NCBI RefSeq assembly: GCF_003122205.1
Contig: NZ_QEYE01000024.1
Location: 1 to 42,500, forward strand
Reading direction: 5' to 3'
DNA from: Maritimibacter sp. 55A14
Lineage (GTDB): Bacteria; Pseudomonadota; Alphaproteobacteria; Rhodobacterales; Rhodobacteraceae
Length of the DNA stretch: 42,500 bases
Positions 15,747 through 24,207 of this stretch are shown here, one piece after another (the stretch's first letter is position 1; each line of letters begins with the position of its first letter). A program made the translations under genes and the position numbers. A model generated the notes under the pieces. That model saw only the letters and a program-made list of their open reading frames with translations. It was not told the origin of the DNA and did not search any database.

Positions 15747-15780
15747 AAAACCCCCGGCCGCCAAGTGGCCGGGGGTTTTT
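15747..15780 (+). terminator. Rho-independent terminator after rpoC
   Basis: Stem AAAACCCCCGGCC with GGCCGGGGGTTTT, loop GCCAAGT, ending in T's. It is very stable and symmetrical, so it may also act on the minus-strand gene converging from 15841. Confidence 0.92.
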
Positions 15781-15840
15781 GCTGGCGGGGGCGATCCGCG
15801 AGGTAATGGAACCGGGAACGCCCCCTCAGCCGTTCCCGGT

Positions 15841-16122
15841 TCACCCGATCAGGATGATCGAGCTGTCAGCCCCGCCGCGTCGCAGTTCATGCACCTCTTG
15901 CAGGGCCGGATCCCCGATCCACGCCAGTGCAGCGTCGCGGTCGGGAAAGGAAAGAATGCCGGCGATGTCGGGGGCGGCCCGGCCGCCTTCCAGTACCGTC
16001 GGTCCGGGGCTCGCGGCCTCGAGCTTGCCGCCGTGGCGGGCAAGCGCGGCACCGGCCTTTTCCCGGTAGGCCGCGAGCTTGTCTGTATCCACGACCTTCA
16101 TCTGGACGAGTGCGTAGATCAT
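15841..16122 (-). CDS. DUF1330-like small protein (copy 2)
   Basis: A 93-residue paralogue of the protein at 215-496, with the same length when started at the ATG at 16120-16122. The shared core is ILSFPDRDAALAWIGDPALQEVHELRR, and the tail SSIILIG parallels SRIILM in copy 1. An open extension of 32 codons upstream has no counterpart in copy 1 and would overlap the operator region, so I reject it. The ribosome-binding site is weak. It converges on rpoC and is divergent from LysR copy 2, copying the arrangement after tuf. Function is unknown; the family fold is a dimeric alpha/beta barrel used by several small-molecule enzymes. Confidence 0.78.
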   Translation of the reverse strand: MIYALVQMKVVDTDKLAAYREKAGAALARHGGKLEAASPGPTVLEGGRAAPDIAGILSFPDRDAALAWIGDPALQEVHELRRGGADSSIILIG

Positions 16123-16185
16123 CGAGTGGGGTCCGTGAGTGGTGGGCTTCAAAAGGTTAATGCGCTGAAGATAATCGAAAAACGA

Positions 16186-16233
16186 CATGCAGAAACCGGG
16201 TGAAACTGCATGAGTCATGTGCGAAACTGCATG
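16186..16233. promoter_or_regulatory. Candidate LysR operator: GAAACTGCATG repeats
   Basis: The 11-mer GAAACTGCATG occurs at 16202-16212 and 16223-16233, spaced 21 bp (two helical turns). An inverted partner, CATGCAG (16186-16192), pairs with CTGCATG at 16206-16212. The cluster abuts the LysR start codon in the divergent region with the DUF1330-like gene. It differs in sequence from the AATGATCATT sites of the first module. Confidence 0.42.
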
Positions 16234-16235
16234 GT

Positions 16236-17108
16236 ATGAGGGAAGACTGGGACAATCTGCGCTCGGTGCTGCACCTGGTGCGCGAAGGATCGCTGGCCGG
16301 CGCGGCGCGGGTGCTGGGCGTAAGCTACACGACGGTGGCCCGCCGGGTGGAGGCCGCCGAGGTCAGCCTCGGCACGCGGCTTTTCAACCGGCTGCCGGGC
16401 GGCTATGCGCCGACCGCGGCGGGGCGTGAGGCCGCGCGTCACGCCGAGACCATGGAAGCCGCGCAATTCGCGTTGCGCCGCAACCTCGGCGGGCGCGAGC
16501 GCGAACTCGTCGGCCCCTTTACCGTGACCGCGCCCGAGCTTCTGATAGCCACGCATCTTTGCCATGTCATCGAGGCTTTCATCGCCGAGCACCCGCAGAT
16601 CGAGCTGACGGTGCGTGCGGCGGGCGAAGTGCTCGACCTCAACCGCCGTGAGGCCGACCTGGCGATTCGGGTCAGCAACGATCCGGGCGACGCGCTGGTG
16701 GGCCAGCGGCTGACGCGCCAGCAGACGGCATCCTTCGCGGCGCCGGGGATTGCCGCGCGCATCCGCGACGATCCCGAAGCGATGATAGACTGGATCGGGC
16801 TGCCGGATTGGCGCGAACCGCCGCGCGCCTCGCTCGACGCCTATCCGCATGCGCGCATCCGCCTGCGCTTCGACGACATGCCCGGCATTATTGCCGCCGC
16901 GCAGGCGGGGCTCGGCGTGGCGCGGATGCCGGTTTTCATCGGCCGTAGCATGGCGGGCCTCGTGCCGGTGCCGATCCTGCCGCCGCAGCCCTATGCCGAT
17001 ATCTGGCTGCTCTCGCATCGCGACATGAAGGCCTCGGCCAAGGTGCGCGCCTTCAAGGAAGTGTTGCTGCCCTTCTTCCGCTCGCACGCGGCCGATTTCG
17101 TGGCCTGA
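16236..17108 (+). CDS. LysR-family transcriptional regulator (copy 2)
   Basis: A 290-residue LysR-type regulator paralogous to the one at 594-1505. The helix-turn-helix is in residues 1-60 (LAGAARVLGVSYTTVARRVEAAE) and the effector domain follows. The ATG at 16236 aligns with the start of copy 1; the GTG at 16200 would put coding sequence through the operator repeats. It is divergent from DUF1330 copy 2 and ends only three bases before the end of the converging response-regulator gene at 17112, with no terminator visible between them. The likely target is the divergent neighbour. Effector unknown. Confidence 0.9.
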   Translation: MREDWDNLRSVLHLVREGSLAGAARVLGVSYTTVARRVEAAEVSLGTRLFNRLPGGYAPTAAGREAARHAETMEAAQFALRRNLGGRERELVGPFTVTAPELLIATHLCHVIEAFIAEHPQIELTVRAAGEVLDLNRREADLAIRVSNDPGDALVGQRLTRQQTASFAAPGIAARIRDDPEAMIDWIGLPDWREPPRASLDAYPHARIRLRFDDMPGIIAAAQAGLGVARMPVFIGRSMAGLVPVPILPPQPYADIWLLSHRDMKASAKVRAFKEVLLPFFRSHAADFVA

Positions 17109-17111
17109 CCC

Positions 17112-17822
17112 TCAGCCCCAGGTCACGTCGCCCAGGAAGATGTAGCCCGCGCCATAGATCGTCTTGATCAGCCGCGGGTTCCTCGGGTCCTCGCGCAGTT
17201 TGGTGCGCAACCGCGAGACGCGCACATCCATCGCCCGGTCGAAGCTCTCGCCCGCCGCGCCGCCCAGCGTCTCCTGCATCTGGTTGCGGGTGATGAGCCG
17301 CTTGGGGCTGTCGAGAAAGAGCCGAAGCACCTCGCCCTCGGCATGGCTGAGCGGCACTTCCTCGCCATCCTCGGCTTGCAGGATGTAGCGGTCGAAATGC
17401 GCGGTCCATCCATTGAACCGGGCGGCGTTGCGGCGGCTGTCAGGCGCGGTCCGACCACGCCGCAGCAGCGCGCGCACCCGTGCCACGACCTCGGCCGGAT
17501 CGAAGGGTTTGATGATGTAGTCGTCGGCGCCCAGTTCCAGCCCCGTCACCTTGTCCTGCACCTGCGCGCGGCCCGACACGATGATGACCGCGGCACCCGA
17601 TTCCAGCGCCAGCCGGTGCACCAGCGCCAGCCCGTCCCGGTCCGGCAGGCCGAGATCGACCAGGCAGATCGCGGGCGACATGTGCGACAGCGCCGCCTCG
17701 AATTCCGTGGCGCGCCCGAAGCTTTCGGTCCGGAACCCGGCCTCGGTCAGCGCGTCGGCCAGCATCCGCCGGATCTGCGGCTCGTCGTCGAGTATGGTGA
17801 CAAGCGGTGCGGGTCCGGTCAT
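17112..17822 (-). CDS. OmpR-family response regulator
   Basis: A 236-residue two-domain regulator. The receiver domain (about 1-120) has the acidic pair Asp12/Asp13, phospho-acceptor Asp56 (CLVDLGLPD) and the conserved lysine in YIIKPFDP. The C-terminal winged-helix DNA-binding domain includes RLITRNQM, DVRVSRLRTKLREDP and IKTIYGAGYIF. The start codon overlaps the histidine kinase stop by four bases (ATGA), so the two are translationally coupled and very likely form one phosphorelay. OmpR-type regulators bind direct repeats about 10-11 bp apart; such a repeat lies at 19811-19827 in front of the divergent acyl-CoA ligase/ABC genes, which are the probable targets. Confidence 0.93.
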   Translation of the reverse strand: MTGPAPLVTILDDEPQIRRMLADALTEAGFRTESFGRATEFEAALSHMSPAICLVDLGLPDRDGLALVHRLALESGAAVIIVSGRAQVQDKVTGLELGADDYIIKPFDPAEVVARVRALLRRGRTAPDSRRNAARFNGWTAHFDRYILQAEDGEEVPLSHAEGEVLRLFLDSPKRLITRNQMQETLGGAAGESFDRAMDVRVSRLRTKLREDPRNPRLIKTIYGAGYIFLGDVTWG

Positions 17823-19747
17823 TCGGCGGCCTTCCGCCCGAGGGCTGCGGCCAATTCGGCCTCGGTGAAAGGCTTGGCGAGCAGCGGGAAGCGGCGGGCG
17901 GCGGCCTGCCGCTTGGCGTCCCGCGCCGGCAGCGAGGTCATCAGGTGGACCGCCGCCGTGCCGCGGGCGGCCAGGGCTTCGGCCAGATCGAGCCCGCTGC
18001 GGGTACCGGCGAGGGTGATGTCGGTCAGCACCAGATCGATATCGGGGATCTCGGCCAGCGCCTCGGCCTCCTCGGCACTTTCGGCCTCCAGCACCGTATG
18101 GCCCAGCCGGCGCAGCATCTCGCGCACGGTGACGCGGATATCCGGGCTGTCCTCGACCAGCAGCACGAGCTTGGGCGTGCCATGCGCGGCGACGGGCCGG
18201 AGCGGCAGCCGCAGGACGACGCGCGCGCCGCCGCCGGGCCGGTTGGTCAGCATGACCCGCCCGCCCGCCAGTTTCGTACTGTCATAGACCATCGCCAGCC
18301 CCAGCCCCGAGCCCTCGCCGCCCTTGGTCGTGTAGAACGGGTTGAGCGCCTGCTCCAGCGCCTCCTCGGAAAAGCCCGGGCCGGTATCCTCCACCGCGAT
18401 CTCCACCCAGGTGTCGCGCATCGGATTCGCGGTCAGCCGGATCGTACCGGGGGCCGCGCCGATCGCGTCGCGGGCGTTCAGCACCAGGTTGAGGAGCGAA
18501 TCCTGAAGGCTGCTCGCATCGAGCAAGAGCGGCGTCTCCAGCCCCCCGGTTTCGACCTCCAGCGTCACGTCGGCGGGCAGGGACGGGCTGGCCAGCGCCC
18601 CGATATCGCGCAGCAGCGCGGGCAGGTCGACCGGGCCGGGCCGCAGATCCCGGCGGCCGGAGATGTCCGCCAGCCGATCGAGCAGCCGCCCGCCGCGCAG
18701 CGCCGCGGCGCGGGTGGCCGTGGCAATCTCGCGGGCCGGTTCCGGAAGGCCCTCCAGCTTCCCAAGCCGTCCCTGCATGCCCAGGATGATCGTCAGCAGG
18801 TTGGAGAAGTCATGCGCCAGCCCCGAGGTGAGCTGCGCCGCCAACTCGCGCTTGCGCACCTGGCTGAGCGCGGCACGGGCCTGGCTTTCCTCGGTCACGT
18901 CCATTGACAGGATGTAGACGCCGCAGACCCGGCCTTCGGCATCGAGGTCGGGCGTGAAGGCGCCGCGGATGCGCCGCCCGCTGTCCTCATGGGTGAACTC
19001 GAAGACGCTGGACGTGCCGGCATAGGCCCGGTCGATATAGGGTTTCACCTGGGCATAGGCGTGGCGGCCCAGCGCCTCGCGCGCGGTGAGCCCCAGAATG
19101 TCCTGCGGCCGGTTGGGGATCACGAAAGTCAGGCGCCGGTTGGAATAGGTATAGCGTTCCGACAGGTCGAGATGGGCGATATGAGCCGGCATCATCTCGG
19201 TCGTCATCCGGGTGCGGGCTTCCATCTCGGTCAGTTCGCGCTTGGCTTCCTCCAGCGCGCTGATCGTGGCGGCGAGTTGGCGGTTGGTCTGGGCCAGTTC
19301 CTCGGAGTAACTGACCAGTTTTTCCGACAACTCGGCGGAGTGACTGTAAAGCAGTGCCTCCTGCCGCTTGATCGCGGTGATGTCGGTATAGACTGTGACC
19401 CATCCGCCCTGTGGCAGCGGGCTGCCCTCGACGCTGATCGTGCGACCGTTGGACCGGGTGCGCTCCATGTAATGGGGCTCGAAGGCGCGGGCGATCTCGA
19501 CGCGGGAGGCGAGAAACTCCTCCAGGTCGGGCACCTCGCCGTAATCGCCGCGCTCGGCCAGATAGCGGATCGTGTCCTCGAAGCGCGCGCCGGGCGTCGC
19601 CAGCCATTCTGGCAGGTCGAACATTTCCTGAAACCGTGCATTGCAGACTGCCAGCCGCAGATCGGCGTCATAGATGGTCAACGCCTGCTGGATCAGGTTC
19701 AGACCGGCGCGGGTCAGCCGGGCGGTGCGCGCGCGATCGTCCTGCAT
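17819..19747 (-). CDS. Soluble hybrid sensor histidine kinase with two PAS domains
   Basis: A 642-residue kinase with no transmembrane segment, so the signal is probably intracellular. A first PAS domain (about 12-128, GLNLIQQALTIYDADLRLAVCN) is followed by a coiled-coil linker (about 130-180) and a second PAS domain (about 183-290). The dimerisation domain carries phospho-acceptor His312 (SGLAHDFSNLLT). The HATPase has an N-box (NLVLNARDAIG) and G-boxes (EDTGPGF, GSGLGLAM). A C-terminal receiver domain has Asp576 (LVLTD) and Lys625. The intrinsic receiver plus the coupled OmpR-type regulator suggests a branched relay or a phosphate sink. It is transcribed away from the acyl-CoA ligase/ABC transporter genes; a CoA ester or carboxylate signal is a reasonable inference from context only. 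Confidence 0.92.
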   Translation of the reverse strand: MQDDRARTARLTRAGLNLIQQALTIYDADLRLAVCNARFQEMFDLPEWLATPGARFEDTIRYLAERGDYGEVPDLEEFLASRVEIARAFEPHYMERTRSNGRTISVEGSPLPQGGWVTVYTDITAIKRQEALLYSHSAELSEKLVSYSEELAQTNRQLAATISALEEAKRELTEMEARTRMTTEMMPAHIAHLDLSERYTYSNRRLTFVIPNRPQDILGLTAREALGRHAYAQVKPYIDRAYAGTSSVFEFTHEDSGRRIRGAFTPDLDAEGRVCGVYILSMDVTEESQARAALSQVRKRELAAQLTSGLAHDFSNLLTIILGMQGRLGKLEGLPEPAREIATATRAAALRGGRLLDRLADISGRRDLRPGPVDLPALLRDIGALASPSLPADVTLEVETGGLETPLLLDASSLQDSLLNLVLNARDAIGAAPGTIRLTANPMRDTWVEIAVEDTGPGFSEEALEQALNPFYTTKGGEGSGLGLAMVYDSTKLAGGRVMLTNRPGGGARVVLRLPLRPVAAHGTPKLVLLVEDSPDIRVTVREMLRRLGHTVLEAESAEEAEALAEIPDIDLVLTDITLAGTRSGLDLAEALAARGTAAVHLMTSLPARDAKRQAAARRFPLLAKPFTEAELAAALGRKAAE

Positions 19748-19810
19748 ATCTCCTCCTCCACCGGGTCTATCGCTAGCATCATGTCGCGCGAAATGGGAGC
19801 GAAAGTAGCC

Positions 19811-19880
19811 CGTTACAATTCGTTACATTCGGGCAAAACTCAGGAAAAATTTGACGGTCACTGAGAACGTGTCACGATAC
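19811..19880. promoter_or_regulatory. Divergent control region: CGTTACA direct repeat and possible promoter
   Basis: CGTTACA occurs at 19811-19817 and 19821-19827 (CGTTACAATTCGTTACA), a 10-bp-spaced direct repeat of the sort bound by OmpR-family regulators. Downstream, TTGACG (19851-19856) with an 18-bp gap to CGATAC (19875-19880) could be the promoter of the ligase/transport operon, which would put the repeat just upstream of -35, a standard activator position. Not verified. Confidence 0.45.
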
Positions 19881-19943
19881 GTTCGGATTCGGCAGGAAGA
19901 CCGGATCGGGACCACCGGCGAACCGGTGCAGGGAGGATAACAC

Positions 19944-21917
19944 TTGGCGAAACGAGCTGAGGCTTTGGGCGATCTGGTATCGATTCCCAGGTTGCTGGCC
20001 CGGAATGCTAGGCAGTTCGGCAAACGGCCGGCCTGCCGCGAAAAGGAATTCGGCATCTGGCAAAGCTGGACCTGGGCGGAGGCCGAGGACGAGATCACTG
20101 CGCTCGCGATGGGGCTGATGGCGCTGGGCATCGACCGCGGCGATTATGTCGCGATCATCGGGCGCAACCGTCCGGCGCTTTACTGGTCCATGGTCGCCGC
20201 GCAGATGTGCGGCGCGATCCCGGTGCCGCTCTATCAGGACGCGGCCGCCGACGAGATGGCCTATGTCCTCGATCATTGCGGCGCGCGCTTCGTCGTCTGC
20301 GGCGACCAGGAGCAGGTGGACAAGGTTCTTTCGGTGCAGGACGGGCTGCCCGCGATCACGCATATCCTCTATCAGGACAAGCGCGGGTTGCGGAAGTACG
20401 ACCATTCGCACCTGCATTGGCTGCATGACGTCGCCGAGGAAGGCCGCGCCGCGCATAGCCGCTTCGAGGCGGAGTTGCAGCAGCGCAGCGACGCGCTGGG
20501 TCTCGATGACACCTGCGTGATGCTCTACACCTCGGGCACGACCGGCCGGCCGAAAGGCGTGATCCTGTCGAATCTCAACATCATCGAGACCTCCCGCGTG
20601 ACCTCGGAATTCGACCATCTGTCGGAAAAGGACTCGGTTCTGGCCTACCTGCCGATGGCCTGGGTGGGCGACTTCATCTTCTCCATCGGTCAGGCCTACT
20701 GGACGGGGTTCTGCGTCAACTGCCCGGAAAGCCCCGACACGATGATGACCGACCTGCGCGAGATCGGGCCGACCTACTATTTCGCGCCGCCACGGATTTT
20801 CGAGACCATGCTGACCAACGTGATGATCCGCATGGAGGATGCCGGGCGGATCAAGAAATGGCTGTTCGACCACTTCATGGCGGTGGCGCGCCGGGTGGGG
20901 CCGCAGATCCTCGACGGCAAGGAAGTCTCTTTCGGCGACCGGCTCCGCTACTGGCTGGGCGACAAGTTGGTCTACGCGCCGCTCAAGAACACGCTGGGGC
21001 TCACCAATATCCGCGTGGGTTATACCGCGGGCGAGGCGATCGGGCCGGAGATTTTCGATTTCTACCGCTCGCTGGGTATCAACCTCAAGCAGCTCTACGG
21101 CCAGACCGAGGCCAGCGTCTTCATCGCGCAGCAGCCCGATGGCGAGGTGCGCGCCGACACGGTGGGCGTGCCGAGCCCCGGCGTGGAGGTCAGGATCGAG
21201 CCCAGTGGCGAGATCTACTACCGCTCGCCGGGCGTCTTTGTGGAGTATTACAAGAACCCCGAAAGCACCGAAAAGACCAAGGACGCGGAAGGCTGGGTGG
21301 CCACCGGCGATGCCGGCTTCTTCGAGGAGGAAACCGGGCATTTGCGCATCATCGACCGCGCCAAGGATGTCGGGCAGATGGCCGATGGCAGCCTGTTCGC
21401 GCCCAAGTATGTCGAGAACAAGCTGAAATTTTATCCCAACATCCTGGAGGCGGTGGTCTTCGGCGCGGGCCGCGACCGCTGCACGGCCTTCATCAATATC
21501 GACCTGACGGCGGTGGGCAACTGGGCGGAGCGCAACAACATCGCTTATGCCTCCTACCAGGAACTCGCGGGCCATCCGCGGGTGCTGGAGATGATCCAGG
21601 AGCATGTCGAGGAGACCAACAAGAGCGTGGCCGAGGATCCGATGCTGTCGGGCTGCCAGGTGCATCGCTTCCTGGTGCTTCACAAGGAGCTGGACGCGGA
21701 TGACGGCGAGCTGACGCGCACCCGCAAGGTGCGCCGCGCCATCATCGCCGAGAAGTTCGCCGACCTGATCGAGGCGCTCTATGACGGCTCCAAGAGCATC
21801 TATACCGAGACCGAAGTGACTTATGAGGACGGGCGCAAGGGCAAGATCAAGGCGACGCTGGAGCTGCGCGACGCGGCCACTGTGCCGGTGACGCCGCAGA
21901 AGGTGGCGGCGGAATAA
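19944..21917 (+). CDS. AMP-dependent synthetase/ligase (long-chain acyl-CoA synthetase type)
   Basis: A 657-residue adenylate-forming enzyme that would activate a carboxylic acid with ATP and CoA. The P-loop is YTSGTTGRPKG (residues 195-205); other signatures are YGQTEASVF, the GWVATGDAGFF motif and the hinge region IDRAKDVGQM. Start codon TTG at 19944 is supported by GGGAGGA seven bases upstream and by the absence of any in-frame ATG near the N-terminus. It is the first gene of a plus-strand run that continues with ABC transporter genes four bases later, so transport and activation are probably coupled. The length and motifs match FadD15-like synthetases, but the substrate (fatty, dicarboxylic or aromatic acid) cannot be read from sequence. 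Confidence 0.9.
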   Translation: MAKRAEALGDLVSIPRLLARNARQFGKRPACREKEFGIWQSWTWAEAEDEITALAMGLMALGIDRGDYVAIIGRNRPALYWSMVAAQMCGAIPVPLYQDAAADEMAYVLDHCGARFVVCGDQEQVDKVLSVQDGLPAITHILYQDKRGLRKYDHSHLHWLHDVAEEGRAAHSRFEAELQQRSDALGLDDTCVMLYTSGTTGRPKGVILSNLNIIETSRVTSEFDHLSEKDSVLAYLPMAWVGDFIFSIGQAYWTGFCVNCPESPDTMMTDLREIGPTYYFAPPRIFETMLTNVMIRMEDAGRIKKWLFDHFMAVARRVGPQILDGKEVSFGDRLRYWLGDKLVYAPLKNTLGLTNIRVGYTAGEAIGPEIFDFYRSLGINLKQLYGQTEASVFIAQQPDGEVRADTVGVPSPGVEVRIEPSGEIYYRSPGVFVEYYKNPESTEKTKDAEGWVATGDAGFFEEETGHLRIIDRAKDVGQMADGSLFAPKYVENKLKFYPNILEAVVFGAGRDRCTAFINIDLTAVGNWAERNNIAYASYQELAGHPRVLEMIQEHVEETNKSVAEDPMLSGCQVHRFLVLHKELDADDGELTRTRKVRRAIIAEKFADLIEALYDGSKSIYTETEVTYEDGRKGKIKATLELRDAATVPVTPQKVAAE

Positions 21918-21921
21918 GGGC

Positions 21922-22749
21922 ATGAAAGACATGAAAGACAACGCCGAGGGCTACACCACCCCGGACGGCCGCCAGATCGGCGGCGTGCTGATGGAGATGA
22001 AGAACATCACCCTGCGCTTCGGCGGGGTCATGGCGATCCAGGATATCTCCTTCGACATCCGCGAGGGCGAGATCCGCGCGATCATCGGGCCCAACGGCGC
22101 GGGCAAGTCCTCGATGCTCAACGTGATCTCCGGCTTCTACCACCCGCAGGAGGGCGAGGTCTGGTTCCGCGGCGCGCGGCGCCCGACAATGCGCCCCTAC
22201 GAGGTGGCGCGGCAGGGCGTGGCGCGGACCTTCCAGAACATCGCGCTCTTCAAGGGCATGACGACGCTCGACAATATGATGACCGGGCGGCTGACCCACA
22301 TGAAGAGCGGCATGTTCAGCCAGGCGCTGTGGTGGGGCCGTGCCGAGCGCGAGGAATCCGAGCACCGCGAGCAGGTCGAGAAGATCATCGACTTCCTGGA
22401 AATCCAGCATATCCGCAAGACGCCCGTCGGCCGGCTGCCCTACGGGCTCCAGAAACGGGTGGAACTGGGCCGGGCGCTTGCGGCCGAGCCGGAATTGCTG
22501 CTGCTGGATGAGCCGATGGCCGGCATGAACGTCGAGGAGAAGGAGGACATGAGCCGCTTCATCCTCGACGTGAACGACGAGTTCGGCACCACGATCGCGC
22601 TGATCGAGCACGACATGGGCGTGGTCATGGATCTGAGCGACCGTGTGGTGGTGATGGATTACGGCAAGAAGATCGGCGACGGTACGCCTGACGAGGTGCG
22701 CGCGAACCCCGAAGTGATCGACGCCTATCTGGGGGTCGCCCATGACTGA
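21922..22749 (+). CDS. LIV-type ABC transporter ATPase (LivG-like)
   Basis: A 275-residue ATP-binding subunit of the hydrophobic amino acid/LIV transporter family. The Walker A motif is GPNGAGKSS (56-64), the Q-loop is ARTFQNIALF, the signature is LPYGLQKRVELGRAL, the Walker B is LLLLDEPMAGM and the switch histidine is in LIEHDMG. The C-terminus AYLGVAHD is typical of LivG. The N-terminus has about 22 extra residues before the ATPase fold. MKD occurs twice at the start, so translation could begin at 21922 or 21931; neither has a strong ribosome-binding site, in line with coupling to the ligase gene. Its substrate is probably not a branched-chain amino acid, given the ligase neighbours. Confidence 0.92.
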   Translation: MKDMKDNAEGYTTPDGRQIGGVLMEMKNITLRFGGVMAIQDISFDIREGEIRAIIGPNGAGKSSMLNVISGFYHPQEGEVWFRGARRPTMRPYEVARQGVARTFQNIALFKGMTTLDNMMTGRLTHMKSGMFSQALWWGRAEREESEHREQVEKIIDFLEIQHIRKTPVGRLPYGLQKRVELGRALAAEPELLLLDEPMAGMNVEEKEDMSRFILDVNDEFGTTIALIEHDMGVVMDLSDRVVVMDYGKKIGDGTPDEVRANPEVIDAYLGVAHD

Positions 22750-23197
22750 GGCTCTGCGCCTGTGCCTAGCCGCGGCGGCGCTGGCCGTCGGCGCCGGTCC
22801 GGCGGCGGCCGGCGGGGACGGGCTCTGGGCGGCATTCGAGCGGCATTGCCTGACCCCGGTGGAAAACGTGCACATGGCCGATCTGGCGGGGCTGAGGCGC
22901 CAGGACGGCCGTTGGGTCGACCCGGCGGGGGCGCTATGCCATTGAGGATGAAACCGCGCTTGACGGGCCCTCGCGCTGCGGCCTGCACGCCGAAGGCGCA
23001 CCGGGGCCGCAGGCGCGCGACTGGGTTGACCGCGCCACCGCCGGCGGGCGCTACAAGCGGTTGGAGGACGCGGGTGCGGGGACCTCCTGCGCTCCACGAT
23101 CTGGCGCGAGCCGCGCATCGACGTGACGATCCGGGACGCCGGCGCCGCCGGCGAAGGCCCGCTCTATCAGGTGGAGGAGACCGACCTTGAAGCGTGA
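22742..23197 (+). pseudogene. Small exported protein of unknown function, read with two compensating frameshifts
   Basis: The ATG at 22742 overlaps the livG-like stop and begins a secretory signal (LRLCLAAAALAVGAGPAAAG). The frame runs through FERHCLTPVENVHMADLAGL and then stops at 22945. Protein-like sequence continues in the next frame (YAIEDETALDGPSRCGLHAEG to DRATAGGRYKRLEDA) and then in the original frame (DLLRSTIWREPRIDV to YQVEETDLEA, TGA at 23195-23197). Removing one G from the run at 22927-22931 and adding one G to the run at 23078-23081 restores one 151-residue exported protein with two cysteines in its mature part. The shifts are at G homopolymers, so sequence error is as likely as real decay. 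I do not recognise the family. Its place between the transporter genes suggests a periplasmic accessory role. Confidence 0.68.
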
Positions 23198-23217
23198 TCT
23201 GAAAGCGGGAGGCCGCG

Positions 23218-24204
23218 ATGCCTGAGCAACTGATATTCGCCACGGAGGTGGCGCTCAACGGCCTGATGACCGGGGTGCTCTACTCTCTGGTGGCGCTGGG
23301 CTTCGTCCTGATCTTCAAGGCGTCGGGCATCTTCAACTACAGCCAGGGGGTGCTGGCGCTCTTCGCGGCGCTGACGCTCGTGGGCTTCCAGGATGGACAG
23401 GTGCCATTCTCGCATCTCATCAACGCGACCTTCGGGACCGAGATCCACGGCTTCGGCTTCGAGTTGCCGGCAATCATCGCCATCGTGCTGACGCTCGGCG
23501 TGATGGTGCTGCTGGCGATCCTGATCGAGAAGCTGGTACTCAAGCACCTCGTCAACCAGGAACCGATCATCCTCTTCATGGCGACGATTGGCCTGGCCTA
23601 TTTCCTCGAGGGCCTGGGCGACATCATGTGGGGCTCGGATATCAAGAATCTGGATGTGGGGCTGCCGCAAGGTATCTCGCCCGTCATCGACACCGTCACC
23701 TATGAATGGTTCGGCTACGGATTCTTCATCGACAAGCTCGATATCGTGGCGACCGTGATCGCCGCGATCCTGGTGATCTCGCTCACGCTTTTCTCGCAGT
23801 ATTCCAAGCAGGGCCGGGCGCTGCGCGCGGTGGCCGACGACCATCAGGCGGCGCTGTCGGTAGGTGTGTCGCTGCGCTTCATCTGGGTTCTGGTCTGGTC
23901 GATCGCGGGGCTGGTGGCGCTGGTTGCCGGCATCATGTGGGGCACCAAGTCGGGGGTGCAGTTCTCGCTGTCGCTGATCGCGCTCAAGGCGCTGCCGGTG
24001 CTGATGCTGGGCGGCTTCACGTCGATCCCCGGCGCCATCGTGGGCGGGCTGATCATCGGGGTGGGCGAGAAGCTCTTCGAGTTCACCGTGGGTCCGATGG
24101 TGGGTGGCGCCACGGAAAACTGGTTCGCCTATGTGCTGGCGCTGGTCTTCCTGGTGTTCCGGCCGCAGGGGCTCTTCGGCGAAAAAATCATCGAGAGGGT
24201 TTAG
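23218..24204 (+). CDS. LIV-type ABC transporter permease (LivH-like)
   Basis: A 328-residue inner-membrane permease with about eight hydrophobic segments. Family signatures include LNGLMTGVLYSLVALGFVLI at the start, GIFNYSQGVLAL, the ATP-contact loop region GRALRAVADD(H)QAALSVGV, and the C-terminal LMLGGFTSIPGAIVGGLIIG with VFRPQGLFGEK. A good ribosome-binding site (GGGAGG) precedes the ATG. It forms the membrane channel with the LivM-like protein encoded three bases downstream. An insertion of about 40 residues around GSDIKNLDVGLPQGISPV faces a loop and is larger than in E. coli LivH, as is common in HAAT systems for organic acids. Confidence 0.94.
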   Translation: MPEQLIFATEVALNGLMTGVLYSLVALGFVLIFKASGIFNYSQGVLALFAALTLVGFQDGQVPFSHLINATFGTEIHGFGFELPAIIAIVLTLGVMVLLAILIEKLVLKHLVNQEPIILFMATIGLAYFLEGLGDIMWGSDIKNLDVGLPQGISPVIDTVTYEWFGYGFFIDKLDIVATVIAAILVISLTLFSQYSKQGRALRAVADDHQAALSVGVSLRFIWVLVWSIAGLVALVAGIMWGTKSGVQFSLSLIALKALPVLMLGGFTSIPGAIVGGLIIGVGEKLFEFTVGPMVGGATENWFAYVLALVFLVFRPQGLFGEKIIERV

Positions 24205-24207
24205 GCG

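Noticed and set aside
19231..19671. Alternative-frame open frames within the histidine kinase gene
   Set aside because: They overlap conserved PAS and coiled-coil coding sequence and show no protein-like motifs.
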